From Certhia americana (Eukaryota > Chordata > Aves > Passeriformes > Certhiidae), in assembly GCA_018697195.1 (NCBI GenBank), contig CM031858.1:94385734-94449733 (forward strand): 64,000 nucleotides of DNA, given 5' to 3'. Below, one piece after another: positions 47,886 through 60,673 of the stretch. The notes below the pieces were generated by a model. The model had not been told where the DNA came from. It saw nothing but the letters and a program-made list of their open reading frames with translations, and did not search any database. The translations under genes were made by a program, and so were the position numbers. Within the stretch, counting starts at the first letter, position 1, and each line of letters starts with the position of its first letter.

Positions 47886-50361
47886 TTAATTGTTTTTTTT
47901 TTTCCAACATAAGAGTATCAAAACATCAAACATTAGCATGTTTTGAATTTTGGAAGAAATTTTATATTGTTTTAATTACTACTAAAGGGTAACTAATTTT
48001 CCTGGAAAATTCTAATTAGAGACACACTTTTTAATGAGGACCTAATCCTTTTGTTGTTAACTCCAGAAAAGGCCTTTAATTACCAAGTATTTTGTACAAT
48101 ATTTCAGCTATCAAGGTCAGGCTCTAGAGTTTACAGCTCAGTTTGTTAATGTCCTGAGGTTCCCTCCGAACTGATTCAACATAACATGCCTACCTTCCTT
48201 TTTTAGTCTGAGAACTAGGTTTAATATATGGAAGCAAACCCACAGGATTACAGAAAAGCCTTCAGCATAGATGGTGTCTTCACACTGACTTTTCCCCTCA
48301 CATTTGTTGTATCCAAGATGCTTAGAAAGCATCCTATCAAGAAGCTGAAATATCATGAGAAAAAATCTTTTTGTCCTGAAGAACTCTGTTATCCATTGGT
48401 GACTGATTCACCCTTAATGAACAGAAATTTTTTCTGTCCCAGATTCCTAATTTTGTTTCTTGCTGTTGTTGTTGCTTGTAATCAATGTATAGTTAGAAAA
48501 CAACCACACCCAGATTTAATTACTCCCTTCCCTTTCTAGGGTATGTTGAAGGTATGGCAGAGTCACAGTAATGTATGGGAGATCGATTAATTTGTGTCTT
48601 CTTGGTCTTCTGATTAGGGGAAGAAAGGAAAAAAACAGAATCTGTAGGATTTCCAGGAAAATCAGGTTTAAAGAAGTCTGGTTAGAATCAATGACTCAAA
48701 CAGCACTAGACATTGGAACAGAGCTATGGCACAACCTACAGTGACTGAGTCATCTCCAGAATGATGTTTGCATGGTATAATTGATCTTTTTTTTTTCTTT
48801 TTTAATGTGAGCTCTCTTCATGACATTTTGAGAATTCTAAATCAGATGTGACTAACAACCTTGAGTAAGCTGCCAGTTGAGACAAATCCAAAAACAGAGC
48901 CTCAAGATTTTAATCTTAACCAGTTTGTGAAACACTATGAAATGCAGATGAAGAAATTGATCATAAAGAAACGACTGTTTAGTCAGGAAGGATTTTTGCC
49001 CCTATTTGTCCTGCAGCTTATTTTAGACCTGAGTTTTAGTCAGTCATTAAATTGATCAATTAATTATGCTACTCTCTGTCTCAGTTGCCTGATATAAGCT
49101 GTTCTGTCTACTTCACTTACAGCTTGTTTTTCTCTAATCACAATTTTAACTGATTAATTTAGCAGTATGTTTTTTTAAGATTTTTAATGGTAGCATCCCT
49201 CAATATCCAAAACAGAGGGGAATAGATAATAATTTTGTAATTCATTTTTGGTGCTTTTGTGCATCATGGAGATATATCTTACTCTTTAATACTTAGATTT
49301 CTAAAAAACTTAAAATAAAATCTGAAAACTCTGCATGAACTTCTGAAAATTTCTTTTGTATGCAGACAGAAGTCTTGTTGTCTTTGATTTTCTTGTTTCT
49401 TTTTTTGGCCTAAGGCTGCCTTCATACACAGATGCCTTCATGGCTGGATATTATTTTCTCCTAAGAGTTTAAAGATACTCTTCTTGAACATCCATTTTAA
49501 ATGCCCAAATACAGTCCACTTCTTCCCAATTTTTCATCATAGCTAGGCCCTGAAAACTTTCAGTTAAAATTATGGGGTTTTGAGACAAAAATCAGATGAC
49601 AGAACTGACCTTATTTTCATACTTGTCTCAGGAATTTTTGGCAGTTTGCATAGAGCTATTTGATGCTTCCCAAATTTCAGATGGAAATGTTACAAACAAC
49701 CACTTCTTAATATCCCTAATCTATTCTCCATGAGACTTGTCTGTGAAGGATCTTGAATGCTGTCCTCCTCCAAAAGTTCCTAGGCAAAGCTGAGCTTTAT
49801 CATGGCATTGGTGCTTGCACACCTCAAGAGAAGAATGGATGCTTTAGTAACAAATATGCAAATCATATCACTTTATATTTCCTCTTTTATCAATAGAAGA
49901 TGAAGGAATGTAAAGGATTAGATTCTTCAATATTTCACTAGAGAGGCTGATTCCAAGAAACTAGAGACAGAAGATAAATGAATGACATTGTATGTTTATA
50001 AACCATCCCAAAATCCAATTCTTTTTGATCTTTCAGAATTTGGCTCTACTATAAAAAAATGCAAATCAATACATCTCAAATCCTGAACTCAAATTCATAA
50101 TTAAATTTCATGTAGGTTCTGCATTCTCTTAGAGTGAAATTCAAAGAAAAAAAAATATCAAAGCACATGAACCCTGTGAAACAAATTTAATGGAGACTAT
50201 TGTTATTTAACTGTAAATATACCATAACTATCCCTCAGGTGAACAGAGCATCTTTCTCTCTGTAGATTTTGCCATCATGCACATATTCTGAAGATGTAAA
50301 AATGTATTGTCTTTTGCTTCTGTGCCATTTTCGGATACAGTTTGTGGTATCACTTCCTGCC

Positions 50362-50384
50362 TTTTTTTTTTTTTTTTTTTTTTT
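50362..50384. repeat. poly(T) tract, 23 nt
   Basis: A perfect T run. Phenylalanine or lysine runs in frames crossing it are artefacts. Confidence 0.95.
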
Positions 50385-52159
50385 AATTGCAACAGTGAGC
50401 AGAATACTATTGACCAAACAAGAACTGACTGCAAAGATTCCATGTCCAAATTTTTGTAAGTATACATTTACAATCAAACTAGCAGAATTACACCTTGAGA
50501 AATCATCTCTTTACCTAGAAAATTTTACAAGAATTTCTAAGGATATGTCCTCTGAGAGAAAAATTAATGTCAAAAAACCCCTCATCCTGTGCAATCCTGG
50601 CCTCCACCCTCCTGGTGGCTCTTTTCACCCTTCCTATGTGAAACTGTCCTTGGAATGAGAACAGAAAAATGCAGTAGAGAAAATGATGTAGCCATGAACC
50701 CTGGTGTAATTTAAATTAGCAATTACAATAGGCAGAGTAAAACTGTTAAGGATGGACCTATTTTCTGTATTTTCTTTAGATATTTCTGCTGCAGAAACAT
50801 TTTTTAAATGAGAATTTTATACCCACTGATGCTTATTTTCAATTATTTTAAAACAATACATTAGAAAGCTTTGTAATTGAGAGAATACTAAGTTGACTGA
50901 GTTTTCACATTTGATTACTGACCACTGCTGAGAAGCCAAGTTTCCTCCATTTGCCGTAAGTAGATGAAAACATGGCACCTGGGACTTTGGCCCTTTGACC
51001 CAACAAATAACTTGTATTCATTCTGAGATAAAATGTTCCCTTTAGTCCTCATCTAATTACTAAATAGATTCAGTAGCCTAAAATCTTCAATCAAAACCTA
51101 ACCCTAAGCCTTCATATAATTTTTCCTTCCATTAATATCCTGCCCAAACAGGAGCTATTTGTTACCAATATCTCTCTGGTTTAATTTGTTATATTAACTT
51201 GAATAAAAGTAGGGTATAGACCCTGTCCTGTGCAAATTGAATATTTGCCTTCCTCCTTGTGCTCATGCCTGCAAATACTTGTAAGCAGCACATCAGTATT
51301 TTGCTTAGCACTGCATCTGCAACTATTTCGGATGTATGTGCTCTCTTGGCACAGATGAAATAGAGACCTTCAGCATTTCTTCACAATTAATTAGAGTTTG
51401 TTGGGTTTTTTGGTTTTTTTGGGTTTTTTATTTCTGTTGACTTAGAATGTGAATTTAGGACATTGATATGTGATGAACTAGCTTAAGGGTGTTCATGATC
51501 TAACTGATTTCTCTCATACTTTATAGGCAGACTGAGCTATCTCAAGTTTGTAAACTTGCCCATTTTTGGCATGTAGTTGTAATATAAGTTTTGTGGGCAG
51601 TTAATACATGAGATATGTTGAAATTCAGTGCAAGAGTTTTGGGTAATTCCCATGGTACTGTGGTGTATGTGTCACCACTCAAGCAAAAAATTCATCACCA
51701 TTTCTCTCAATTACCAGTAGCTATTTTGCATAATATAACTGCTGTCCTTTTTTCCTTTCTTTTCTGTATTGCTGGAAAATATTGTCTATGTGAGACTATC
51801 AGACAAGTATAGTTTTTTTCTTTTTTCTCCCTCTTTGTTTCTTGTACAGGACCAAGAACCTTGTATTTAAGTTAGGATCATAAAAATAAGAAGTCCAATC
51901 AGAAGATTGCATTTTAATCCAAAAATCCATAAAGAAATTAAATCTCTTAGGAGAAAGAAGCCTTTAATTTTGAAGTTAAAATTCTAACAGAAGATTTAGA
52001 GTTAGAAATAATAGATTTTTATATTAAAGCTAAGCTGAGAAAATGATTGAAAGCTAGGGTGCTTAAATCTTCTTAGACCTTTCTCTGCCATCTATCTTCA
52101 CCTTAACAAGTTTATGAAATGTGAGGCTCTAAGATTTCTTAACTCATATGTCTCAGCAA

Positions 52160-52215
52160 AAATACTGGGAAAAGAGTGTCTAGAACCCCAGCTGCCAAAG
52201 TCCAGTGCTCTTTGC
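52160..52215 (-). mobile_element. possible MIR-like fragment
   Basis: The phrase 'tctagaaccccagctgccaa' followed by 'agtccagtgctctttgcaat' resembles the antisense SINE end GAACCCAGG…CTCCCAGTCCAGTGCTCTAACC seen in reptile and bird MIR-type elements. It is short and isolated. Confidence 0.3.
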
Positions 52216-54419
52216 AATCAGACATCAGTCTGGAGTACAAGTTTAATGTTTCATGATGGGTGAATTCCATATGGGAAGATGTGTTGATTGATCAACAGCC
52301 TTTGACATCACCAGTGTGCTGGGTGCAGCTGATTCACTCACAGGACACGGCTGGGCTGGATGCACAACTCTGAGCTGGCTCTGCCTGTTACTCTTGGACA
52401 AATGACAAAGACCCTCCCTTGTGGGCTGTGTAGTTTTCAAACCTCTATGTTTTGCAACATCTTTGTGGGATCCATCATCGAGAGCACACATGCACGGCTA
52501 TCTGTCTGCTTTTGCAGAGGCAGTCAGTATTATTGCCCAGATGTCCCAGTGCCTGTGAGAAATAATTCCATGGTTGAAAAGAATCAGGATGCAGCTTTTT
52601 GTCGATAAGACCATGTGAGGTTGGCAGGGAAAGGCAATACTTCAAGAGCTCAACTTTTGTTGAGGGCTCTCTGCCATGGGCTGTCAGTGTGATGCACTGA
52701 TGCAATTTCAGTGGGGGATGCCATCAGTCATGAGCACATAGGTGGCAATGTTGAGGAAGGTCTTCTTTTGGGGTTAGCAAGAAGCTCATGCTCATTTGCC
52801 TTCAGTGACTGACAAATTCAGTGGTCTGTTTGTACACTGTCTCCAGCTTACAGCAGTTCAGTTCATTTTGTCTTGTGCCATGTATGAACAGCACGTGGAA
52901 AATCCATTAGTATGTTGTAGTCTATCTCATAGAAAAAGGAGGCACAGGTAAAAATGTCACAAAAGTGTTAAACACATATTTTTTGCTTTTCATTTGGGAC
53001 TTCATTCTTCCAAACCAACCTGCTATTTGAAGCATTTGAAAGACAGTCCTCTGCCCACTGTGGTGAGGATTCCACTATGGTGAAAATTGACTGACCTTAT
53101 GAGGATGTATCTTGGAGATGAACTTGGATTCTTTTCCACAGAAAATTTCCATTGCCAAAGACTGAGGAAATGAGTTTTATCCCTGTCTCACAGACTTTAA
53201 GACTAAAGTAAGATATTTGGGATAGATTTGCCACTCTAGAAGTAGCAGGAAAAAAAATAATTTATAATTGTCACAAGTAAGAAATGGCATGAACAGCATC
53301 AAGCATTTCTTGAAAAAAGGAGGACTTTTCTTCACACCAAAATATTAATTTGAAACTTGATTCTGTGATGGTAATAATAAGCTATAAAATCCAAGATTTA
53401 AATCATTAAAAACCACAATTAACGATGATGCAGTCCTCAAAAAGGTGAGCTACAACAATAGTAATTTTGAATAATAGTTTTAAAATGAAAAAAAAAATCA
53501 ATGAATACTAATATGTGTAGTAAAAAACTTCAGCTGAATTAGCTGACAAAAAGTGAACAAACGGCATCACGCTGTGGCTACAGAAAAGCTTCTGTATAAA
53601 GTAAACCAGCAAGAATACAAATGAGAAACTGCTGGCACATGTCTTGTGTAAAGAATAAGATGAAGTATCCCAAACTGTGTCAATTATTAAAACTAAAGGC
53701 TCAAACTTTGACATATGATCTAGAAATCATAAATAGCACTTTCAAAGAGCAGTGTCAGACACTCTAATCTTCCAAGTTGCTTTAAACAGGAGATAAAGTT
53801 TGTAAACAAAAGCATTTTGTTGAAACTTTCAACAGATCAAAGTGTAACCTTAGACTTAATAAGAAATAATAAATGCTGTTGAAGTTTAATGGTGAGGAAA
53901 GATGCATGCTTAGATGAGCTGCCAGTAAACACTCAATGAGAAATCATAGATACACAGCTGAACTGTTACTGGAAGTGTTTAACTGAACATTTGAATCAAA
54001 AAGGCTATTATTACACAACTCAACAATCCTAATGAACTGGTATTGCTACCTATCTGCATCACTGAATACTGGTCTTAAATGCTGGACGAAATTTGTTTGC
54101 GAGTGCTGAAATACACACCTGCATGCCTAGGGCACATAAAGGCACTCAAATAGCTGACACACTTCCCCAGCTCATTGTAAATGATTTCCACATAGGTCAG
54201 TCTGGCTTATTTCCATTGTGGTTCACTGGGGATGATTCCGGTGTTTTGTGTTTGCAAACCAAGCAAAATCTTGGATAATATAGATTTGTCCACTCGACTG
54301 CCTGGGTAACTCTTTGGGCTCATTAAAATGAAAATACTTAGTAACTGTTCTTAAAAAAAAAAAACCAGCATGGAAATGAAACAAAAAAACCCTCCAAACC
54401 CTCACACTCCTCACTTCAG

Positions 54420-54980
54420 AAAGACCTTCATAAAAATTGGATTAAAAATATTCTGTAATATCCTGACCAGATCTGTACATACTAGCAATTTAAACTCGCC
54501 CTTTTTAAAATGACACTAGGGAGATAGACGAGGCTGTCCATTATCCTCTTTTCTTTTTGCAATTGTAATGGAACATTTAGCCTGATTTTTTCAGCAACAA
54601 AGAATTGCTTCAAGGAATGAAAATTGGAAACTCCACAAATTTCAGTTCATTGTATGCAGATGACATGTTGATTTGCTCCTGTAATCCTGGTCATAATCTG
54701 CCCATAATCTTGCAAATAGTGGATTGGTTTTACATTACCACTGCCTTCTTTGCAGCTACAGCGGTAAAACCTGTTTTCCTAAAACGAATGTGCTGTTGCA
54801 GAACCTACTTAGCAAAGTATGACCTGATGAGACAGGATAATGCTAGATATCTAGAGATAATTATATGTGAAGCTACCATCAACATATAACTAATAATCTC
54901 TCTTCCCTGAATGGAGTGGAGTGGCTCTATGTATGTCCTTAATTTTATTCAAACTTCCTTTGGACACTAAAACTAATGAA
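54420..54980 (+). pseudogene. L1-clade LINE reverse transcriptase relic
   Basis: Conserved reverse transcriptase blocks of an L1/Tx1-type non-LTR element appear in order. FIKIGLKIF and LNSPF (54427-54510) are followed in the same frame, past two in-frame stops, by DRRGCPLSSFLFAIVMEHLA (54523-54582), the usual RQGCPLSPLLF…EPLA. After a one-base shift comes YADDMLICSCNPG (54653-54691) with the catalytic YADD intact, and in that same frame ARYLEIIIC (near 54845), the usual YLGI block. A weak WSGSMYVLNFIQTSF-like tail follows. The stops, frameshift and loss of both ends mark a dead fragment. L1-clade sequence is rare in bird genomes, where CR1 dominates, so this is likely ancient. Confidence 0.8.
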
Positions 54981-57559
54981 TATTATAAATCTTGTCTTTT
55001 TGTTTCTCTGTTTCAGGATCTTTCTCTCGTTGTATTTGTAGTTTGTACAAGTGATAAATTTGAAGTCTGTTTCTTAAGTGTTGTAATTACTATTAGAAAA
55101 AGGTGGGTCAACTTCAAAACATTTTGAGGTATTTCATATTAAAATTTTGGTTCATTATGCTTTGGATGGCTGTAGTTGCAGAACTGAGATACTATTGCAA
55201 GAGTAAGTGTTACACAGAGAAAGAAACTATAATGATGAAACCCATATGCTGAAATTCCTGATAGTTACCTGAGAACAAAAGCTCTAGTTGTGGAGATGAT
55301 CAAAAAAATATTATTTGGGGTTTTTTTTTTCCTTTTTTTTTTTTAATTTACTCCTTGAGAAACTCTCACAGTTAATTCTCAGATGTCTGTCTTATTATTT
55401 AAAAGAGTTTGAAAGATCGGAACAGATACCCAAACTTTGGTGACACTTTCCAAAGTCCAAATATCACATATATCAAGGTGTTCAGCAATTAGACCAGTCA
55501 GGTCCATTGTTTTGCTGTCAAACAACATTAAATGTGATTTTTTCAGCTGTACATCATACAAGCAGACTACGTAATATTATATTAGAAAGGGATTGTTGCA
55601 CAGATATATTGCCAAATTATTTCTTTTCTACTACTTAACTCTCAAATTAGATTATTTTAGCAAGACCTGAGTTAAAAATGGAGCTTTAATTTTTAGAATA
55701 GGTTTGCTCTGTTTGGAATAAGACTCAATAGTGACTCATTCCAAATATATATTGATTTTCTTTAATATATTACACAGGTTGTAATTAACTCTTCAAAGAA
55801 TAGCTTCGTTTCAGACAAATTTGTCATTTAGCTGTCATAAAATATACATACCATAAAACACCAGTGTGTGATGGAGTATCCTAAATTAGCTATTTGAAAG
55901 AGGAGTGAAAAAATATAAAATTGACACAAATGGCTTCTGCTCCCAAGTTTTTAATTTAATATAAGCTGGACTACCTACCTGCTTTTTACTAATTGTACTC
56001 ACACATGAAAATAGTACTACCTTCTTCTGAATATATCACATTGAAAGTGAGAAAGCAAAGTTTTGTATCAGAGAAACTAAAATAATCAGCACATTAAAAA
56101 AACCTGAAAAGCTATAATGTTTGTTTTCAGCTTTCACAATTTCCATAATATAGGTGATTATTTCCAGGCACAAGGCACTCTATTTCAGTCCTATGTATTT
56201 TATTCTATTTATCAGGTAGTGTAAATCTACTGAGGACCAGACTTTAGACTGTAGGTAATAAGGATGCAAAATTAATCAAAGTCAAAATCAGGCAGTGCAT
56301 ATACAACACTCTACAGAGGACAGATAAGGCCAAAATGATGATGGTTTTCTTCAGTAAAGCATTAATGTATATTCCCAACAAACAGACAGGGAAACTATTC
56401 ACTGTGCATATAACTTTTTCTTGAAAGTGGAAAAAAGCAAAATCCATAAAATGTATGACCAAGGACAGATGACCTGGAGAAGCAGTAGTGTAAACCTTAA
56501 TGTATCAATAATAAGGCACAGTATAACCCTGAAAAGCTGTGGAGAAGGGGACGAATTCCTTTGACTGGTGTAGGGAGATACATACATTTTAATTGTATCT
56601 ATTCTAAAGAAAATATGACCCACATCTGATCTTTCTGCAATTGTGCTTTTAATACACTTGAGGATGGCTGGAACCTAATTCTTGTGGGCAGTCAAGATAG
56701 GTACACTGAAATATGGTTGTTTTGCCTTACATTCCTCAGTCTTCTAGGGAGGTGAATGTGGTAGCAGCTGAACTATGAGGTGATCTTTATGAAATGGATT
56801 GATTTTATTTCCTCAATACTCCATGCCCAAATGGAAATACAGTTTGAGTCATCTCTCACTGGTAAAGGCTAAAATATGAAAATATGTATTTGGGTATTTT
56901 TACCTTGTCTGTGTATCTTCTGCATTGCAGCTTCAAGGCATTTACTTTATCCCTTCCACTAACACTAACAGATGTATTCTTACATGTGTCTAAATGCAAA
57001 GAGAAAAAACCCAAGCATTTTCTAGCTAAGTAGCCTGTGTGCCTTATTTCTTAGTAGACTTTGGTGTAAACTTCTGATTAAAAATGCAGATTTACTTGTT
57101 ATGATGAATTTTCCTTCTTAGTTGGAGAAACAATAAGCATAAATCCGGGTGAATTTATCACTTTGTGTTGATGAATTTTACTGGCTGTTTCTATTTTGAA
57201 CAAACTGGAAGCGTTGGGTTTTTGTTCTTTCCTCCTTGCAAGGCCTATGATTTTAGCATATAGAAAGTCACAGTAGTTGATTTGAGATGCTACACATGCA
57301 TAGTTTATTCAGTAAGTTTTGAGCCCAAGTGTACTGAGAGTGCTAGAAGATGTCAATTTTTTTACCGCTCTGGAGTTTTAGATGTCCAAGCACAACCCCA
57401 CAGACCTGTTTAATGCAAAATCACTATTGATAACAATAACAATTGTATAAGATTTCACCAAGTGTGATATCCAGTCTGTGTCCAAGTAAGTGATACAATA
57501 GTTAAACAGCCATTTGTGATTTATTATGTGAACAAAAACTTAGAATAAATCTCAGCAAA
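54981..57559. other. unique AT-rich noncoding DNA
   Basis: I see no gene or recognised repeat. T/A-rich tracts lie at 55319-55345. Frames at 56244-56623 on the minus strand are short and unrecognised. Confidence 0.55.
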
Positions 57560-57990
57560 ATGTTCATTGGTAAGTCATGTTACCTCGATCTGTTTTGTTC
57601 ATTATGTCTGCTCCTGCCTCGATGGGTTAAATTAACTTGCTATATAATCGTGGCCACACTGTTGTTTGGAATTAAGTTCCACGAGCTCTTTTCAACTGAT
57701 GAAATAATTTCCCAGGCTCCATTATCAGAATTTTCCTCTGCAAGGGTAGTGTTTTATGTGTCTCCTGAGTGTCCTATAAACTCCCAGTATTAATAGTGTG
57801 TTAGTGGTGATATTGATGCGTGATAGCATGGATACTGCATATGCTGTTACAATGCTTTGAGACTGTAAACCATTTTTAGAGGCGTTCTTTGCAAGGCTAA
57901 GTCTTGATAGTGTAATATACCACTGCTAATTATATTGATCTAATTAATCTAATTAAATTGCAGCTAGATATGTTGCACATGTCATTTGTC
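57560..57990. promoter_or_regulatory. candidate enhancer-like block with homeodomain-site cluster
   Basis: The block contains three TAATTA sites within 29 bp (57927-57932, 57941-57946, 57950-57955). The last two lie in a perfect 9-bp tandem ATCTAATTA (57938-57955). An E-box-like CACATGTC follows at about 57977. Upstream, 57570-57740 keeps CpGs ('cctcgat', 'aatcgtgg', 'ccacgag'). TAATTA is the core recognised by many homeodomain proteins. A 77-codon frame (57560-57793) crosses it but looks incidental. Confidence 0.35.
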
Positions 57991-60661
57991 TGTATTAACA
58001 TTATGTAAACCTATTCTGCTTGTCTGTGCATTTTATATACAATGCCTCTTTAGCATTTGACCAGGAAAGTGATTGTATACCGCCTGCATCTCATACTTGT
58101 GAGAAAGAGATATGGTCATCAGGTGGTTTATGAGATACAGAAAGCCTGACTGTTTTTTGAATCTGGTTTTGTTTGAAGAGACAAAGGATTTCCTGTTCCT
58201 GGAGGTTAGCAAATATCTTCTCTGTTTCCTCATTTGTTTCTATCACCTTTGACAAAAAAAATGCCTTCTTTTTGTAGAATTTGGATGCATCAATTTCAAC
58301 ATATAACTAAGAGACCAGAGTCCAGAGTCACTTTTGTTGGACTGAGTGAAACATAACTGCACTGCTTCAGTATCTCTCTCTTATGTGGAAGAGAGTGAGT
58401 ACAGGTAAAATTCACTCCAAAAGGAGCAGGTAGCTCCTTCCTGCTGCACCCCACAGCTGTTAGTTCTGCCTTCCACCAGCTGCTCCAGAGGAGATGCCTT
58501 AGCAGAGGCCAGCAGTTGATTGAACAGCAAATCTTTGACTTTGTTGGCCATGGCCTCTTCTTATGTAGCAAAGGCTCTTTTCATAGTTGTACATATGTAC
58601 AATGTACCATTGTGGTTCTAGCAATGAAGGGTAATGTAAGCAGATGGTATCTCTACCCTCCTCCTAACACAGGACACACACTTGAATGTCATCCAAACTC
58701 ACCCTTCTCCTGGGTTTTCTTTTATCATCAATTAAATCAAAGCAAATATTCCTTCGGCATGAGCTACTTTTACAGACTGCGTAGTTTCTGCTTCTTGTTT
58801 TTAACTCAGAGACACTCCATCATTTTCTATCATCCCTGTCTGGCATTAGGAGGACTCGCTTGGTTCAGTTGCTGTTCTGAGTTTGCTGTGTCACTGCAGA
58901 GTCATGGCAGGCTGTGCCACATTAAGGGAAGAATGTGACTCCTCTTCCACATCAGCCTCCCACAGAAATTAATGCTGGCCTTGCTTAGTTAGTCAAATCA
59001 GCTGAATGCTAAAAATGTGCAACTCTGGGCAGCTTGGGAGCCCAAAGTATAGTTGAACATTGTGTTCAGCTGTCTTGACACTTGATTTTTTTATTTTTTA
59101 TAGATTAGAATAAGACAGAAATACCTTATTTTTCTTCAATTAGTATGTAGGATTAAAAAAAAAAAAATCTGCAGTAACATTTTATGCCGGCTTTTGCTGC
59201 TGCTTATATGAAGATGTGATTGATCCTTCTTCTTGCAGGTGACCACTGTCTTGTTGCTGATGCAATTGCCATCACATTTCTAATGTAAGGAAAATGAACT
59301 AACAGAGAAGAAGAGAATAAGAAAAATGTTTTTAAAATCTCATTTTCCTCTGAATATTGAAAGAAGAGGTGGTTTCTTCAGCCTACTCTTGGTAATGGCA
59401 TTAGCTTAAGTAGTACATTTTAAAGCAATTTTCAATTCTGACTAATTTAACTAGCTAGCTACAGTTATAGTTTTCCAGGTGAAATAGTTTTCAATTTCCA
59501 AATGAATTAATTCAGAAATCCACACAGGCTTTCAACAGTAGTCTAGCAAAATTCTAGAAAGATGCCTGATTTACTGTGCTTGGACAATAAAAATGTAATA
59601 TGAACCCACCTTTTCCTTTTATGTTGTCTCCCTTTCACTAGTTGGCATAGGACAGGATTCCACAAGGGAGAAAATATAAAATTGGAAGTCTTCCACAGGT
59701 TGATTTTTCCCCCCACTCTGCTCTAAGGTATTTTAGACTGTATAGAAGCCGTATGATGAGCAAAGGTGGTAGCCATAATCCTGCTTTTATCTGTATGTGG
59801 TATGTATATATTGAATATGTAAGGAGGGACTGCAGTTTGCAGTTTAAGGCTTTTGCTCAGGCTAACACGTGGCAGGATATCAAAAATAATGTGAAAGAGG
59901 AAGATGTGAAAGATTTGTACAGATGACAAGTCAAAATCAGTGGAAATATCCTCAGTGGTGTCAGTAGACTGGGAGTCAGGTCCTCTTAGAGAGAGGCCAG
60001 GCAATATTTTTTCTGAGAGAGTGAAATCCTGGGGGTCTCCAAAAGAGAAAAACAACAGGCCTGCAGAGACTTTGGAGCAGAGCCAGCAAAAGCTGCTGTC
60101 ATCTCTATCCTGCTGTCCTTTCTTGAACTTGGCACAATCAGCTGATCTGCATGAATGTGATGTTTTTATGGCATTGGTTATAATTGGTAGTGGTAGCAGC
60201 AAGACTGAACGAGACAGCACCTTGTATGAAAACAGGTTGAAGGGAGGATGAGATTCAGTTATAAAATCTTAAACCTCATTTCATCAGAGCATTTTTTTGG
60301 CTAATCAGAATATTTTCTGTGAATCTTGGAAATTGCTCTGATCACAAACCAGAGAGTATGAGAGGGTCTCATTCATAAGTGCTTTATCTTCTCAGGAACA
60401 AGTCGATAAGCCTTTATTGTTTAATTTTTCTTTCTTGGGAACTGGGCAGCTGACATTTTTTCAAAGTCCCTTAATTTGTAGGGGACTTTGTGGGAGTCAC
60501 AAAACCCCATTAACCGTATTTTTCATCTGGCTTTAGGAGGAATATATTTTAAAATGGTAAAAGAAAGACTTCGAACAGCTTCTGATAACTCACAGTTTAA
60601 GCATGGCTATAAAAAGAAAATGAAAAGGCAATTAAAAATGGAATATTTCTTTCTTCAGTCT
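57991..60661. other. unique noncoding DNA
   Basis: No gene is supported. The longest frames (59723-60220 minus, 165 codons; 58516-58938 plus, 140 codons) have no recognised domains and overlap frames on the opposite strand. An A13-type run lies near 59155-59167. A splice-like pair flanks 59239-59284. Confidence 0.5.
58587..58602. repeat. perfect 16-bp palindrome
   Basis: TTGTACATATGTACAA is its own reverse complement, and the top-strand TGTAC motif recurs just after it (58603-58607). Perfect palindromes of this size are uncommon in unique DNA; a role is not implied. Confidence 0.9.
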
Positions 60662-60673
60662 CCCCCCCCCCCC
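60662..60673. repeat. poly(C) tract, 12 nt
   Basis: A perfect run of 12 C in AT-rich DNA. Confidence 0.95.

Larger units (their letters stand above)
45827..54419. other. long unique AT-rich noncoding stretch
   Basis: No gene is supported in this 8.6 kb. It holds a T27 run (46208-46234), a TA/CA-rich tract (47842-47885), a T23 run (50362-50384), an octamer motif ATGCAAAT (49856-49863) and possible MIR scraps near 46620 ('gtgtgaccttgggtgac') and 52160-52215. The section 52240-52760 is richer in GC, with a few overlapping frames on both strands, none recognised. Confidence 0.5.

Noticed and set aside
59723..60220. 165-codon minus-strand open frame
   Set aside because: No domain is recognised, a 103-codon frame overlaps on the opposite strand, and no splice or promoter context is visible.
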